Shown here: positions 34,463 to 43,296 of the stretch, one piece after another
Layout: each line of letters begins with the position of its first letter
Numbering within the stretch: position 1 is the stretch's first letter
DNA from: Sphingomonadaceae bacterium PASS1
GTDB taxonomy: Bacteria; Pseudomonadota; Alphaproteobacteria; Sphingomonadales; Sphingomonadaceae
Reading direction: 5' to 3'
Assembly (NCBI GenBank): GCA_002255985.1
Contig: NKIR01000003.1
Coordinates: forward strand, 186,001-250,000
Length of the DNA: 64,000 bases
Made by a program: the position numbers and the translations under genes
Notes under the pieces: generated by a model
The model's database searches: none
What the model was told of the DNA's origin: nothing
Seen by the model: the letters and a program-made list of their open reading frames with translations, nothing else

Positions 34463-35157
34463 ATGGCGGACGGCGCGGATAAAATCGAACATCATGGCAC
34501 CGGCCACCGCGCGCGTCTGCGCAAACGGCTTTTGAACAGCAAGGCGAAAGCCTGCACGACCATGAGCTGGTCGAATATTTGCTCGCCTTGGCCATTCCGC
34601 GCCGCGACACCAAGCAAATTGCCAAGGATCTGATCGCGCGGTACAGCAGCCTATCAGCCTTGTTAACGGCCGATGCCGACAGCATCATGCGCGAAAAGTG
34701 GATGGGCGAAACAAGTGTCGCTGCACTAAAAATCGTCCAAGTGGTTGCCTTACGTCTTTTGAGCGCACCCGTCCGCGAGATGCCGGTTTTGTCATCATGG
34801 CAGGCGTTGCTGGACTATCTGCGTGCCGACATGGCGCATCTGACCATTGAGCGCGTGCGGACCTTATATCTCAACAGCAAAAATATGCTGATCCGCGATG
34901 AGATCGCGAGCGAGGGTTCAGTCGATCAGGCCGCGATTTATACGCGCGAAGTTATCCGGCGCGCGATGGACTTGGGCGCAGCGGCCATCATCCTGGTCCA
35001 CAACCACCCAAGCGGCGATAGCAGCCCAAGCCGGCAAGACATTGCCATGACCCGCGACATTGCAGACGCGGGGCAGAAGTTCGGGATAACGGTGCATGAT
35101 CACATCATCATCGGCAAAGACGGCTTTTCAAGCATGCGGAGCGCTGGGCTGATTTGA
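34463..35157 (+). pseudogene. radC: radC-type JAB-domain gene with a one-base frameshift
   Basis: Translation from ATG 34463 gives MADGADKIEHHGTGHRARLRKRLL, the normal RadC N-terminus, then turns into unrelated residues. From about 34534 another frame reads EQQGESLHDHELVEYLLALAIPRRD and continues with full RadC similarity through the UPF0758/JAB metal motif HNHPSGDSSPSRQD to a stop at 35157. Adding one T to the TTTT run at 34530-34533 restores RLFEQQGESLHDHEL and a single frame of about 231 residues. It is a real frameshift or a homopolymer sequencing error. The JAB motif is intact; RadC function is poorly understood. Confidence 0.85.
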
Positions 35158-35204
35158 CAATTTAGCGGGTGGAATTATTGCGGCTGCTACCCCATAGCCG
35201 CAAT

Positions 35205-36458
35205 ATGACCTCCCCAGCTTCTGCAAAAAAATCCATCGGCCCGCGCGAATTGACCATCATGATGGCATCACTGATGGCGCTCAACGCGTTGGCCATTGAC
35301 TCCATGTTGCCCGCGTTTCCCGTCATGGCAAAAGGGCTGAAGGTCACCGATCCCAACCAGATCCAATATATTATCTCTGTCTTTCTCGCTGGCACCGGCA
35401 TTGGCGCGCTGATCTATGGTCCGCTGTCTGACCGCTATGGCCGCAAGCCGATATTGCTGATTGCCATCATTGGCGCCGCCACTTTTTCGCTCGCCTGTTC
35501 GATCGCGCCGAACTTTGAAATGATGCTGGCGATGCGTTTCGCGCATGGTTTGCTCGCGGCTGCGATGGGGGTACTTGTGGTCTCCGTAATCCGTGACCAG
35601 TTCGAAGGCGATGCAATGGCGCGGCGGATGTCGACCATTTTCCTCATCTTCATGACCGTGCCGATCATCGCGCCAACCATCGGACAAATGGTCCTGCTGT
35701 TTGCGGGCTGGCGGACGATATTCGACCTGATGGCTTTCATGGCCGTTGCTGCTGCCATCTGGGTATATCTGCGCTTGCCGGAGACACTTGCGCCGGAAAA
35801 TATCATCCCGATTGAACCGCATGCGCTGGCAAAGGCTTGGAAAGTCGTCATCCTTCACCGCAATGCAGCCGGGTATATGATTAGCGCTGGCATCGTCCAA
35901 GGCGCTTTGTTCGGCTATCTCAACAGCTCGCAACAAATGTTCGCCAAGGTGTTCAATGCCGCCGACTTTTTCACCATTGGCTTTGCCATTGTTGCCATTG
36001 GCATTGCTGTTTCCAACTTCACCAATGCGCAGATTGTCGAACGCTTTGGCGCGCGCCGCGTCTCGCACGCGGCGCTATTGATCTTTATCACACTCGGCGC
36101 ACTGCAAGTGCTCGCTGCACAGTTCGCGCCGAAGTCGATGCCTTTGTTTCTTTTGTTGCTGACGGGCAACATGGCGATGATTGGTTTTATCGGCTCCAAC
36201 TTCTCGTCCATTGCGATGACGCCCTTTGGCCATGTCGCAGGTGCAGCGTCTTCGTTTCAGACGTTCGTACGCACTGCTTTGGCTGCCTCGCTCGGCGCGA
36301 TCATCGGGCAGCAGTTTGACCGCAGCGTTCTCCCTGTTGCGCTTGGTTTCCTGGGTTGTGGGCTTGCCGCGCTCATATTGGTCCTATGGTGCGAAAAGGG
36401 GAAGCTCTTTACGCGTCCACGCACAACACAGGCCATTCCGAGTGACCCTCGCAGCTAG
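35205..36458 (+). CDS. Bcr/CflA family multidrug efflux MFS transporter
   Basis: The protein has about 417 residues (429 from GTG 35169) and 12 predicted membrane helices. The Bcr/CflA pattern is clear: LTIMMASLMALNALAIDSMLPAFPVMA at helix 1, the loop motif YGPLSDRYGRKPILL (motif A) and RFAHGLLAAAMGVLVVSVIRDQF in helices 4-5. Such pumps export bicyclomycin, sulfonamides or small metabolites by proton antiport; the substrate here is not evident. A bidirectional terminator follows at 36465-36490. Confidence 0.88.
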   Translation: MTSPASAKKSIGPRELTIMMASLMALNALAIDSMLPAFPVMAKGLKVTDPNQIQYIISVFLAGTGIGALIYGPLSDRYGRKPILLIAIIGAATFSLACSIAPNFEMMLAMRFAHGLLAAAMGVLVVSVIRDQFEGDAMARRMSTIFLIFMTVPIIAPTIGQMVLLFAGWRTIFDLMAFMAVAAAIWVYLRLPETLAPENIIPIEPHALAKAWKVVILHRNAAGYMISAGIVQGALFGYLNSSQQMFAKVFNAADFFTIGFAIVAIGIAVSNFTNAQIVERFGARRVSHAALLIFITLGALQVLAAQFAPKSMPLFLLLLTGNMAMIGFIGSNFSSIAMTPFGHVAGAASSFQTFVRTALAASLGAIIGQQFDRSVLPVALGFLGCGLAALILVLWCEKGKLFTRPRTTQAIPSDPRS

Positions 36459-36464
36459 GCAAAG

Positions 36465-36490
36465 AAAAGGGGCGCCGAAGCGCCCCTTTT
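36465..36490. terminator. Bidirectional intrinsic terminator
   Basis: GGGGCGC (36469-36475) pairs with GCGCCCC (36480-36486) around CGAA. The stem is flanked by AAAA before and TTTT after, so it can end transcription of both the MFS gene (+) and the amino acid permease (-). Confidence 0.88.
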
Positions 36491-36511
36491 ACTCATATCA
36501 TTTCGCAGAGT

Positions 36512-38083
36512 TCAGACCACGGGTCCACCGTCTACCGGCCGGTGCGGCGTATCGGCATCAAGGTCATGCACTTCGACAATACCCTGGCCGACATGGCTCT
36601 TACGATAGCCATAAAGATAATAAATCACGATACCGATCGCTCCCCATGCAGGAAGTACGATCATCGCCTCAAATGGCAGGTTGAGGAAAAGGAAAATACA
36701 TCCGGCAATCGTCAAAGGCCCGACCAGCCAAAGCGCAGGCGTCCGGAACGAACGCACACGGTTCGGTTCGGACTTGCGCAGCATCATCACGGCAATCGCC
36801 ACCATCATAAATGCGTATAGCGTTCCGGCGTTGGCGATGTCGGCTAACTGGCCAACTGGAAGAAATGCAGCAGCAAAGGCTACAACTGCTCCGGTAATCG
36901 CTGTGACAACATACGGCGTTTTCCATTTTGGATGGATCTTCGATAGACCCTCTGGAAGCAAACCGTCGCGCGACATCACAAAGAAAATACGGGTCTGACC
37001 GAAAAGCAGGATCAAGATTACCGAGGGCAACGCAACGAACGCTGCGATACCGAGCATGTTGCCAATTGTGCCAAAGCCGATTTGACGCAGCACATGGGCA
37101 AGGGCCTCATTCGAGCATACCAGCATGTCGCCATATTGCGGCAACGCGCATTGGACAGCCAATGCTTCAGATCCAGCAGGGAACGGAATGCCATTTGGAC
37201 CCATGATAGGCTGACCACCAATGGCACCAACAGCGCCAGCTGCCACAAGGATGTAGAAAATGGTACAGAAACCAAGCGAACCAATCAGTCCGATCGGCAC
37301 GTTGCGCTGCGGGTTTTTGGTTTCTTCGGCCGCAGTCGAAACCGCGTCAAAGCCAACATAGGCGAAGAAAATAGTTGCCGCGGCACCAACCGCGCCCACC
37401 CCTGATCCAAAGCCACCGAAAACGCCGGCGGGCAAGAACGGATTGAAGTTTGCCATTTCTGCCTGTGGTAAGGTCAATACGATGAAAGCGGTCAGCGCGG
37501 TAACCTTGATCGCGACGAGAATCGCGTTGAACTTGGCAGACTCATTGGTGCCGATCATCAATAGCCATGTCATCAGCAATGCGATGATAACCGCAGGCAG
37601 GTTGATAATCCCGCCTTCAGCACCGCCTAAAGCAAGTGGCCCAGCCGCCAAGGCAGCCGGCAACTGTATCCCGAAAAACTCGTTTAATATGGTGCCACTA
37701 AAATAGCCGGACCACCCGACCGACACCGCGCTGGCCGCGACCGCATATTCGAGCACAAGGGCCCAGCCCACCGTCCACGCGAGAAGCTCGCCCATAACAG
37801 TGTAGGTGTAAGTGTAGGCGGACCCAGCCACCGGCAGCATTGATGCAATTTCAGCATAGCAAAGCGCAGCTACGATACAGATTGCACCGGCAATTGCGAA
37901 AGCCAGCATCAGGCCTGGTCCGGCCTTTTGCGCTCCCGCCGCGGTCAATACAAAGATGCCTGTACCGATAACACAACCAATTCCGAATAATGTTAGCTGA
38001 AACGCGCCAAGCGTTCGGTGGAGCGCTTTCTTCTCCGCCGTCGCCAAGATGGCGTCGATTGATTTCGTACGACCAAATATCAT
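36512..38083 (-). CDS. APC family amino acid permease (cationic amino acid transporter type)
   Basis: The 523-residue protein has 12-14 predicted membrane helices. Helix 1 carries the substrate-binding break GIGCVIGTGIFVLTAAGAQKAGPGLMLAFAIAGA, and LCYAEIASMLPVAGSAYTYTYTVMGEL is the consensus of helix 3. AYVGFDAVSTAAEETKNPQRNVPIGL matches helix 6 of the CAT/YfnA group, which moves basic or other amino acids by proton symport. Substrate is inferred only. It is a single-gene unit between the HIT gene and the MFS terminator. Confidence 0.9.
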   Translation of the reverse strand: MIFGRTKSIDAILATAEKKALHRTLGAFQLTLFGIGCVIGTGIFVLTAAGAQKAGPGLMLAFAIAGAICIVAALCYAEIASMLPVAGSAYTYTYTVMGELLAWTVGWALVLEYAVAASAVSVGWSGYFSGTILNEFFGIQLPAALAAGPLALGGAEGGIINLPAVIIALLMTWLLMIGTNESAKFNAILVAIKVTALTAFIVLTLPQAEMANFNPFLPAGVFGGFGSGVGAVGAAATIFFAYVGFDAVSTAAEETKNPQRNVPIGLIGSLGFCTIFYILVAAGAVGAIGGQPIMGPNGIPFPAGSEALAVQCALPQYGDMLVCSNEALAHVLRQIGFGTIGNMLGIAAFVALPSVILILLFGQTRIFFVMSRDGLLPEGLSKIHPKWKTPYVVTAITGAVVAFAAAFLPVGQLADIANAGTLYAFMMVAIAVMMLRKSEPNRVRSFRTPALWLVGPLTIAGCIFLFLNLPFEAMIVLPAWGAIGIVIYYLYGYRKSHVGQGIVEVHDLDADTPHRPVDGGPVV

Positions 38084-38150
38084 TACTTACTCCCCAACGG
38101 ATAGTTATCGCGCGGAACCTAACCTCTAAAAGTCTCCGCGCAACTGAATT

Positions 38151-38528
38151 TCATCGCATAAGCATGGGACCGAGCGGTTTTCCACCAAAAATATGGACAT
38201 GCAGGTGCGGAACCTCCTGATGCGAATCCATCCCGATATTGGCGAGCAAACGATATCCGGGCTCTACCAGACCCAATGCGCGCGATACTTGGCCGACAGC
38301 GCGCACAAATCCGGCTATCTCCGTATCACTGGCTGTGGCGCTAAAATCGTCCCAGCTGACATAAGCGCCTTTGGGTATGACGAGGACATGCGTCGGTGCC
38401 TGCGGATTGATGTCGTGAAAGGCAAGCGCCCAGTCATCTTCAAAAACCTTATTGCAGGGAATTTCACCGCGCAGGATTTTGGCAAAGATATTCTGGTCGT
38501 CATAAGGCAGCGTCGCATCAATTGGCAT
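38151..38528 (-). CDS. HIT family hydrolase
   Basis: A nucleoside-phosphate hydrolase of 125 residues. The N-terminal DDQNIFAKILRGEIPCNKVFEDDWALAFHDINPQAPTHVLVIPK matches the HINT/HIT fold, and the active site is in HQEVPHLHVHIFGG. ATG 38528 follows GGAGAAT. The gene begins one base after the hisE stop on the same strand; HIT genes commonly follow hisE in alphaproteobacteria. Confidence 0.93.
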   Translation of the reverse strand: MPIDATLPYDDQNIFAKILRGEIPCNKVFEDDWALAFHDINPQAPTHVLVIPKGAYVSWDDFSATASDTEIAGFVRAVGQVSRALGLVEPGYRLLANIGMDSHQEVPHLHVHIFGGKPLGPMLMR

Positions 38529-38529
38529 T

Positions 38530-38856
38530 TTATTCTCCGGAATTGTCGCGCGCGGCCTTTTCAACCAGGCCGGATACGCCTTCCCTGCGGTCAAGTTCGG
38601 CGAGAACATCGTCAAATGCCACGCCACCTTCGGCGAGCAAGATCATTAGGTGGAAAAGCAAATCGGCTGCTTCAGCGGTAAGATGGTCCGCATCCCCCGA
38701 CAGCGCGGCGATGATCGTTTCGGTGGCTTCTTCGCCAACCTTTTGCGCAATTTTGCCGCGCCCCTTGGCGAATAACGACGCCACATAGCTGCTATCGGGC
38801 GCAGCGTTCGACCGCTGGGCGATTGTGTGTTCAAGTCGTGCAAGCGTGTCGCGCAT
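38530..38856 (-). CDS. hisE: Phosphoribosyl-ATP pyrophosphatase
   Basis: It hydrolyses PR-ATP to PR-AMP, step 2 of histidine synthesis. The 108-residue protein has the MazG-like fold: SYVASLFAKGRGKIAQKVGEEATETIIAAL with the metal-binding glutamates, then AAEADLLFHLMILL with LLA. ATG 38856 overlaps the stop of the upstream MarR gene as TGATG. hisE usually ends the hisBHAF cluster; here it is linked to a regulator instead. Confidence 0.95.
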   Translation of the reverse strand: MRDTLARLEHTIAQRSNAAPDSSYVASLFAKGRGKIAQKVGEEATETIIAALSGDADHLTAEAADLLFHLMILLAEGGVAFDDVLAELDRREGVSGLVEKAARDNSGE

Positions 38857-39365
38857 CAAATGTCCTTCTGCAAGGCGATGACCATGGCCTTGTCCTCTGC
38901 GGGTATCAACCCTTCCAAAACGCGCCAGAAACCTGTGACCGATTCCTGCCCTGCCGCGGCATAAGCAGACGCAAGGCTCGTGCGCAGTGCATCAAATAGC
39001 TGCGCTTCAAAGCGGACACCCTCTGCGGTCAGACGCAGCAGCTTCTGCCGCCGGTCGACCACGCCTGATCGCGTTTCGACCAACTCTCTTTCCGCCAAGT
39101 CGGTCAGTACCCGGCCCAACGACTGTTTGGTGATCGCAAGGATTTTGAGCAACTCACTAATCGTTAGGTCGGGCTGGCGGGCGATGAAATACAGCGCGCG
39201 ATGATGCGCGCGGCCAAGGCCATGCTCTGCCAATCCGTCATCTATAGCGCGCGTGAGCCGCGTATAGCCGAAAAACAAAAGCTCAACGCCGCGCCGCACC
39301 TCATGCTCGCGCAGAAACAAGGGTGACGCCGTCGGCGCAACAGATACAGAAGATGGGGCAGCCAT
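38856..39365 (-). CDS. MarR family transcriptional regulator
   Basis: A 169-residue winged-helix protein. ARQPDLTISELLKILAITKQSLGRVLTDLAERELVETRSGVVDRRQKLLRLTAEG is the MarR DNA-binding core. The N-terminal residues MAAPSSVSVAPT are disordered-looking. I chose ATG 39365; the longer frame upstream would run over the ilvE start. It is divergent from ilvE, 60 bases away, which hints at control of that gene, and coupled to hisE. Ligand unknown. Confidence 0.85.
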   Translation of the reverse strand: MAAPSSVSVAPTASPLFLREHEVRRGVELLFFGYTRLTRAIDDGLAEHGLGRAHHRALYFIARQPDLTISELLKILAITKQSLGRVLTDLAERELVETRSGVVDRRQKLLRLTAEGVRFEAQLFDALRTSLASAYAAAGQESVTGFWRVLEGLIPAEDKAMVIALQKDI

Positions 39366-39425
39366 ATTGACGTATCTAAGCCCAGCCCATAGGACGAAGC
39401 AAGACCCTAACTGACGAGAGCAACT

Positions 39426-40514
39426 ATGACGTCCGGCGCATTTCCATTTGAGGCAAATCCAAATCCCGTTGACGCGGCAGAACGAGCTGGGCGGCTTGTC
39501 GATCCCGGTTTTGGTCGTGTGTTTACCGATCATATGGTCACCATCCGCTATTCGGACGCCAAAGGCTGGTATGACGCAAAAGTCGGTCCCCGCGCGCCGC
39601 TCACGCTCGATCCCGCGACGGCTGTGCTGCATTATGCGCAGGAAATATTTGAAGGCCTAAAGGCCTACCGCCTTGCAGACGGGTCGATGGCGCTGTTTCG
39701 CCCGGAACAGAATGCCCGCCGTTTCCAGCGATCGGCAAAGCGCCTTGCCATGCCTGAACTGCCTGAAGAGATGTTCCTTCAGGCGTGCAAGCAACTGGTT
39801 CAGGTCGACAAGGACTGGTTTCCGCCCATTGATGGCGGGTCCATTTATTTGCGTCCCTTCATGATCGCCAGCGAAGTGTTTCTGGGTGTGAAGCCATCGG
39901 CGGAATATCTGTTCATGGTCATCGCGTCATCGGCCGGGAATTATTTTAAAAGCGGCGCGCCGGCGATTTCGATTTGGGTGTCGGAACAATTTACCCGGGC
40001 CGCACGCGGCGGAACGGGCGCGGCGAAGTGCGGCGGTAATTATGCCGCCAGCCTTGTCGCGCAATCCGAAGCCATTCGTCAGGGTTGTGACCAGGTCGTT
40101 TTTCTGGACGCCGCCGAACATCGCTGGGTCGAAGAACTTGGCGGCATGAACCTGTTTTTCCTGTTCGATGACGGTTCATTGCTGACACCGCCAGCCGACG
40201 GCACGATTTTGGAAGGCATCACCCGCGATTCCGTTCTCACACTTGCGCGTGCACAAGGTTTGAACGTCCGTGAGGAGCGTTATGCGATGGACCAATGGCG
40301 CGCAGATGCCGAATCCGGACGGCTCGTTGAAGTCTTTGCTTGCGGTACAGCGGCGGTCGTGACCCCGGTTGGTACGGTGAAATCGACCCAAGGTGACTTT
40401 ACCATCGGCGCAGGCGGCGCAGGACAAATGACCCAGCAAATCCGCACGAAACTTGTGGATATCCAACGCGGAGCGGCAGTAGACACCCATGGTTGGGTGC
40501 AGCGCATCGATTAA
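39426..40514 (+). CDS. ilvE: Branched-chain amino acid aminotransferase
   Basis: It transfers the amino group between glutamate and the 2-oxo acids of Leu, Ile and Val. The 362-residue protein is a class IV PLP enzyme of the large (eukaryote-like/IlvE2) subtype. LHYAQEIFEGLKAYR is the N-terminal signature, the PLP lysine is in AAKCGGNYAASL (Lys201), and EELGGMNLFFLFDD and LEGITRDSVLTLA follow. It is divergent from a MarR regulator. Confidence 0.94.
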   Translation: MTSGAFPFEANPNPVDAAERAGRLVDPGFGRVFTDHMVTIRYSDAKGWYDAKVGPRAPLTLDPATAVLHYAQEIFEGLKAYRLADGSMALFRPEQNARRFQRSAKRLAMPELPEEMFLQACKQLVQVDKDWFPPIDGGSIYLRPFMIASEVFLGVKPSAEYLFMVIASSAGNYFKSGAPAISIWVSEQFTRAARGGTGAAKCGGNYAASLVAQSEAIRQGCDQVVFLDAAEHRWVEELGGMNLFFLFDDGSLLTPPADGTILEGITRDSVLTLARAQGLNVREERYAMDQWRADAESGRLVEVFACGTAAVVTPVGTVKSTQGDFTIGAGGAGQMTQQIRTKLVDIQRGAAVDTHGWVQRID

Positions 40515-40576
40515 GCTGTTGCGCTAAGAGATTCGCACGATATAAGCCGCGCAAATAGGCCAGATTGCTGGCTTGC

Positions 40577-40651
40577 TGGGGCGTCGCCAAGCGGTAAGGC
40601 AGCGGCTTTTGATGCCGCCATTCGCAGGTTCGATCCCTGCCGCCCCAGCCA
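40577..40651 (+). tRNA. tRNA-Gln (anticodon TTG)
   Basis: A 75-base cloverleaf with encoded CCA. Acceptor TGGGGCG (40577-40583) pairs with CGCCCCA (40641-40647), discriminator G, then CCA at 40649-40651. The anticodon stem GCGGC/GCCGC encloses the loop TTTTGAT, anticodon TTG. The T-arm is GCAGG TTCGATC CCTGC. Confidence 0.96.
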
Positions 40652-40729
40652 CTTTCAAAATTTGTGTTTATTTTGAGCCCGCAAAAAATGTAACTGATTG
40701 TAAACTCTTGTAAGTGTTTAAGCGCATCT

Positions 40730-40750
40730 CTGGTAACCAGATAATTATCT
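40730..40750. promoter_or_regulatory. Overlapping palindromes upstream of the orphan response regulator
   Basis: CTGGTAACCAG (40730-40740) is a palindrome around a central T, and AGATAATTATCT (40739-40750) is a perfect 12-base palindrome sharing AG with it. They lie about 60-80 bases before the response regulator ATG. Such sites suggest binding of a dimeric regulator; autoregulation is possible but not shown. Confidence 0.45.
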
Positions 40751-40807
40751 GCTTAGTTAGCAACCATACGCCGATATTCGGCTGTTTGCTGAGGGGCGGA
40801 CCAAACC

Positions 40808-41503
40808 ATGCTGGTAGTAATTGCGGATGATGAACCAGATGTGGTTTATCATCTGAAAGGAATCGTTGAAGAACTTGGGCTCACTGCAGTCGGATGCACC
40901 GATGGCGATGCCCTGATGCAGACATTGGCGCGTGATACCTGCGATTTGCTGATGCTCGATTGGAACATGCCCGGCAAAGATGGCGTCGAGGTTTTGAAAT
41001 GGATGCAAGAGGCCCTGCCCGAGCGTCCACCGGTCCTCATGATCACAAACCGGTCCGCGAAAAAAGACATTATCGAAGCGCTCAATGCCGGAGCGGCAGA
41101 TTATATTTGTAAGCCTGAAGACCGCGCAGTTATTGCGGCGCGCATAAGTGCCATGTTTCGCCGCGGCGCCATTGGTAGCTCTTTTGATCCAGAAGCAACA
41201 TACGGCATCTATCGCTTGAACCGGATTGAACAGACGGCGCGTGTGGGTGGGCAGACCATTACGCTCACGGCGAAAGAATTTGATCTGGCTGACCTGTTTT
41301 TCCGCAACATGAACCGCACATTGTCACGCGATTTTATCATGGAGACAATCTGGCGGACGACCGCGGACTTGGCCACGCGCACCTTGGACATGCATATCTC
41401 GCGCGTGCGTTCAAAGCTGAAACTGCAGCCTGAAAACGGTTTTCGCATTTTCACGGTTTTCGGGTACGGCTACCGTTTGGAAACGGTTGCAAAAGCTATC
41501 TAG
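40808..41503 (+). CDS. Orphan OmpR-type response regulator
   Basis: A 231-residue protein with an N-terminal receiver domain: acidic pair DDEPD, phosphorylation site Asp51 in LMLDWNMPGKDG, and CKPED for the signalling Lys. The C-terminal winged helix reads LTAKEFDLADLFFRNMNRTLSRDFIMETIW, then THISRVRSKLKLQ-type recognition (DMHISRVRSKLKL) and FGYGYRLE. No kinase gene adjoins it. It stands between tRNA-Gln and the convergent DAHP synthase gene. Confidence 0.92.
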   Translation: MLVVIADDEPDVVYHLKGIVEELGLTAVGCTDGDALMQTLARDTCDLLMLDWNMPGKDGVEVLKWMQEALPERPPVLMITNRSAKKDIIEALNAGAADYICKPEDRAVIAARISAMFRRGAIGSSFDPEATYGIYRLNRIEQTARVGGQTITLTAKEFDLADLFFRNMNRTLSRDFIMETIWRTTADLATRTLDMHISRVRSKLKLQPENGFRIFTVFGYGYRLETVAKAI

Positions 41504-41506
41504 TTT

Positions 41507-41537
41507 TGGGCGAGCGACGGCCTCGGCCCATATTTTT
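41507..41537 (+). terminator. Intrinsic terminator of the response regulator gene
   Basis: TGGGC-GAG (41507-41514) pairs with CTC-G-GCCCA (41522-41530) with one bulged G, around a 7-base loop, and TATTTTT follows. It begins four bases after the stop codon. Confidence 0.6.
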
Positions 41538-41590
41538 CACGCGTCGCGATTGTCCACAAAAAGCGCTAGCCTATGCACAACGCGCGAAGA

Positions 41591-41622
41591 CGATGATGAG
41601 GCGCAGGCACGCTTCATCATCG
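41591..41622. repeat. Long hairpin between convergent genes
   Basis: CGATGATGAGGCG (41591-41603) pairs with CGCTTCATCATCG (41610-41622) with a single G-T wobble and a 6-base loop. It lies 16 bases past the DAHP synthase stop and may end or protect that mRNA; no strong T-run follows on either strand. Confidence 0.7.
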
Positions 41623-41637
41623 TTCCGTCACTTATGC

Positions 41638-43011
41638 TTATGCAGCTTTCTTCGCCCGCTCTGTCATTTCCTGATTAAGCATTTCTGCCAACAGGAAAGC
41701 GAGTTCCAGAGATTGCGCTGCATTCAGACGTGGGTCGCAATGCGTATGGTAACGATCTGCCAAACCTTCGTCCGTCACGGCAACCGCACCGCCGGTGCAT
41801 TCGGTAACGTTCTGGCCCGTCATCTCGACATGGATGCCGCCGCCAAAGCTGCCTTCTGCACGGTGGACGGCAAAAAAGCCCCGGACTTCAGCCAAAATAC
41901 GTTCGAACGGGCGGGTTTTATATCCGCTGGCGGATTTGACGACATTGCCATGCATCGGATCGCACGACCAGATCACAGGATGTCCTTCACGCTGAACCGC
42001 ACGCACCAAAGTGGGCAATCCGCTTTCAACCTTGTCATAACCATAACGCGAAATCAGCGTGATCCGGCCCGCTTCGCGCGACGGGTTCAACCCATCCAAC
42101 ATGCGCAAAAGTGCGTCGGGTTCAAGGCTTGGTCCGCATTTGATACCGATTGGGTTACCGATGCCACGCAAGAATTCGACATGCGCCGAACCGTCAAAGC
42201 GGGTGCGGTCGCCAATCCACAGAAAGTGCGCCGACGTATCGTACCAGTCGCCGGTAAGGCTGTCCTGCCGGGTCATTGCCTGCTCATACGGCAACAACAA
42301 TGCCTCGTGGCTCGTGTAAAAGCTCGTGCCCTTAATTTGCGGGACAGTCTCTGGCGTGATGCCACAGGCCTCCATGAAAGCCAACGCTTCGCTAATGCGG
42401 TCAGCAGTTTCCTTATATTTCTGCGCCCATGGCGACCGGCCCATATAATCATGGGTCCACGCATTGACCTGCTGCAGATTGGCGTAACCACCGCTGGAAA
42501 AAGCGCGCAACAGGTTGAGCGTTGACGCAGCCTGGCTGTAAGCACGGATCATCCGTGCCGGGTCAGGCTCTCGGCCTTCGGCAACAAACTCGATGTCGTT
42601 GATAATATCGCCGAAATAGCTGGGCAGCTCGACGCCATTTATCGTTTCGGTCGGCGTTGAGCGCGGCTTGGCAAACTGGCCAGCCATCCGGCCCAGCTTA
42701 ACAATAGGCAACTTACCCGCAAAGGTCAGCACAACGGCCATTTGCAGAATGACGCGGAATGTATCGCGGATATTATTGGGATGAAACTCGGCAAAGCTTT
42801 CGGCGCAATCGCCGCCTTGCAACAGGAACGCTTTCCCATCGGCGACCTTGGCCAGATCCGCCGTCAGATTGCGCGCCTCGCCTGCAAAAACCAGCGGCGG
42901 ATAGTTGCGCAGCGTCTCTTCGGTTGCGGCAAGTGCTGCTGCATCCTTATATTCAGGCATATGAATGCCCGTTGCACTTCTCCAGCTATCAGGCGTCCAG
43001 GGTGTCGCCAT
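41638..43011 (-). CDS. Class II 3-deoxy-7-phosphoheptulonate (DAHP) synthase
   Basis: The first step of the shikimate pathway, condensing PEP and erythrose-4-phosphate. The protein has 457 residues from ATG 43011 (WTPDSWRS), the plant-like type II enzyme length. The metal site [11 protein letters not shown], the [18 protein letters not shown] segment, [11 protein letters not shown] ([11 protein letters not shown]), [14 protein letters not shown] and [17 protein letters not shown] are all characteristic. A start eight residues upstream (43035) is possible. Confidence 0.95.
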   Translation of the reverse strand: MATPWTPDSWRSATGIHMPEYKDAAALAATEETLRNYPPLVFAGEARNLTADLAKVADGKAFLLQGGDCAESFAEFHPNNIRDTFRVILQMAVVLTFAGKLPIVKLGRMAGQFAKPRSTPTETINGVELPSYFGDIINDIEFVAEGREPDPARMIRAYSQAASTLNLLRAFSSGGYANLQQVNAWTHDYMGRSPWAQKYKETADRISEALAFMEACGITPETVPQIKGTSFYTSHEALLLPYEQAMTRQDSLTGDWYDTSAHFLWIGDRTRFDGSAHVEFLRGIGNPIGIKCGPSLEPDALLRMLDGLNPSREAGRITLISRYGYDKVESGLPTLVRAVQREGHPVIWSCDPMHGNVVKSASGYKTRPFERILAEVRGFFAVHRAEGSFGGGIHVEMTGQNVTECTGGAVAVTDEGLADRYHTHCDPRLNAAQSLELAFLLAEMLNQEMTERAKKAA

Positions 43012-43296
43012 GCGATCTACTCCAACAATATTCATTCAAAACACCCGCCCCTTAGGCTTAATATGTTGCGGGAAGCAAGCATTAGCGGCAAATCTACGCC
43101 GGTTTCGCAAAATGCAATCGGCGTGGCGTTGTTTGGTATAGGTGATGCCAAATTCACTGTTGGCAAAAAGGTTTAAAGGCGTCTATCAGGCCCGCTGAAT
43201 CGACCCAATTGTGAGGCTAATGGCTTTTCAGTTCGGGAAGAGACGGGATTTCGACGCTATTGCGGATTAACCGCCGCAACGCAAAAAGGGCAGATT

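Noticed and set aside
34359-34688. N-terminal extension of ydbH
   Set aside because: The frame stays open but lies over the radC coding region and gives Cys/Arg-rich sequence unlike the family.
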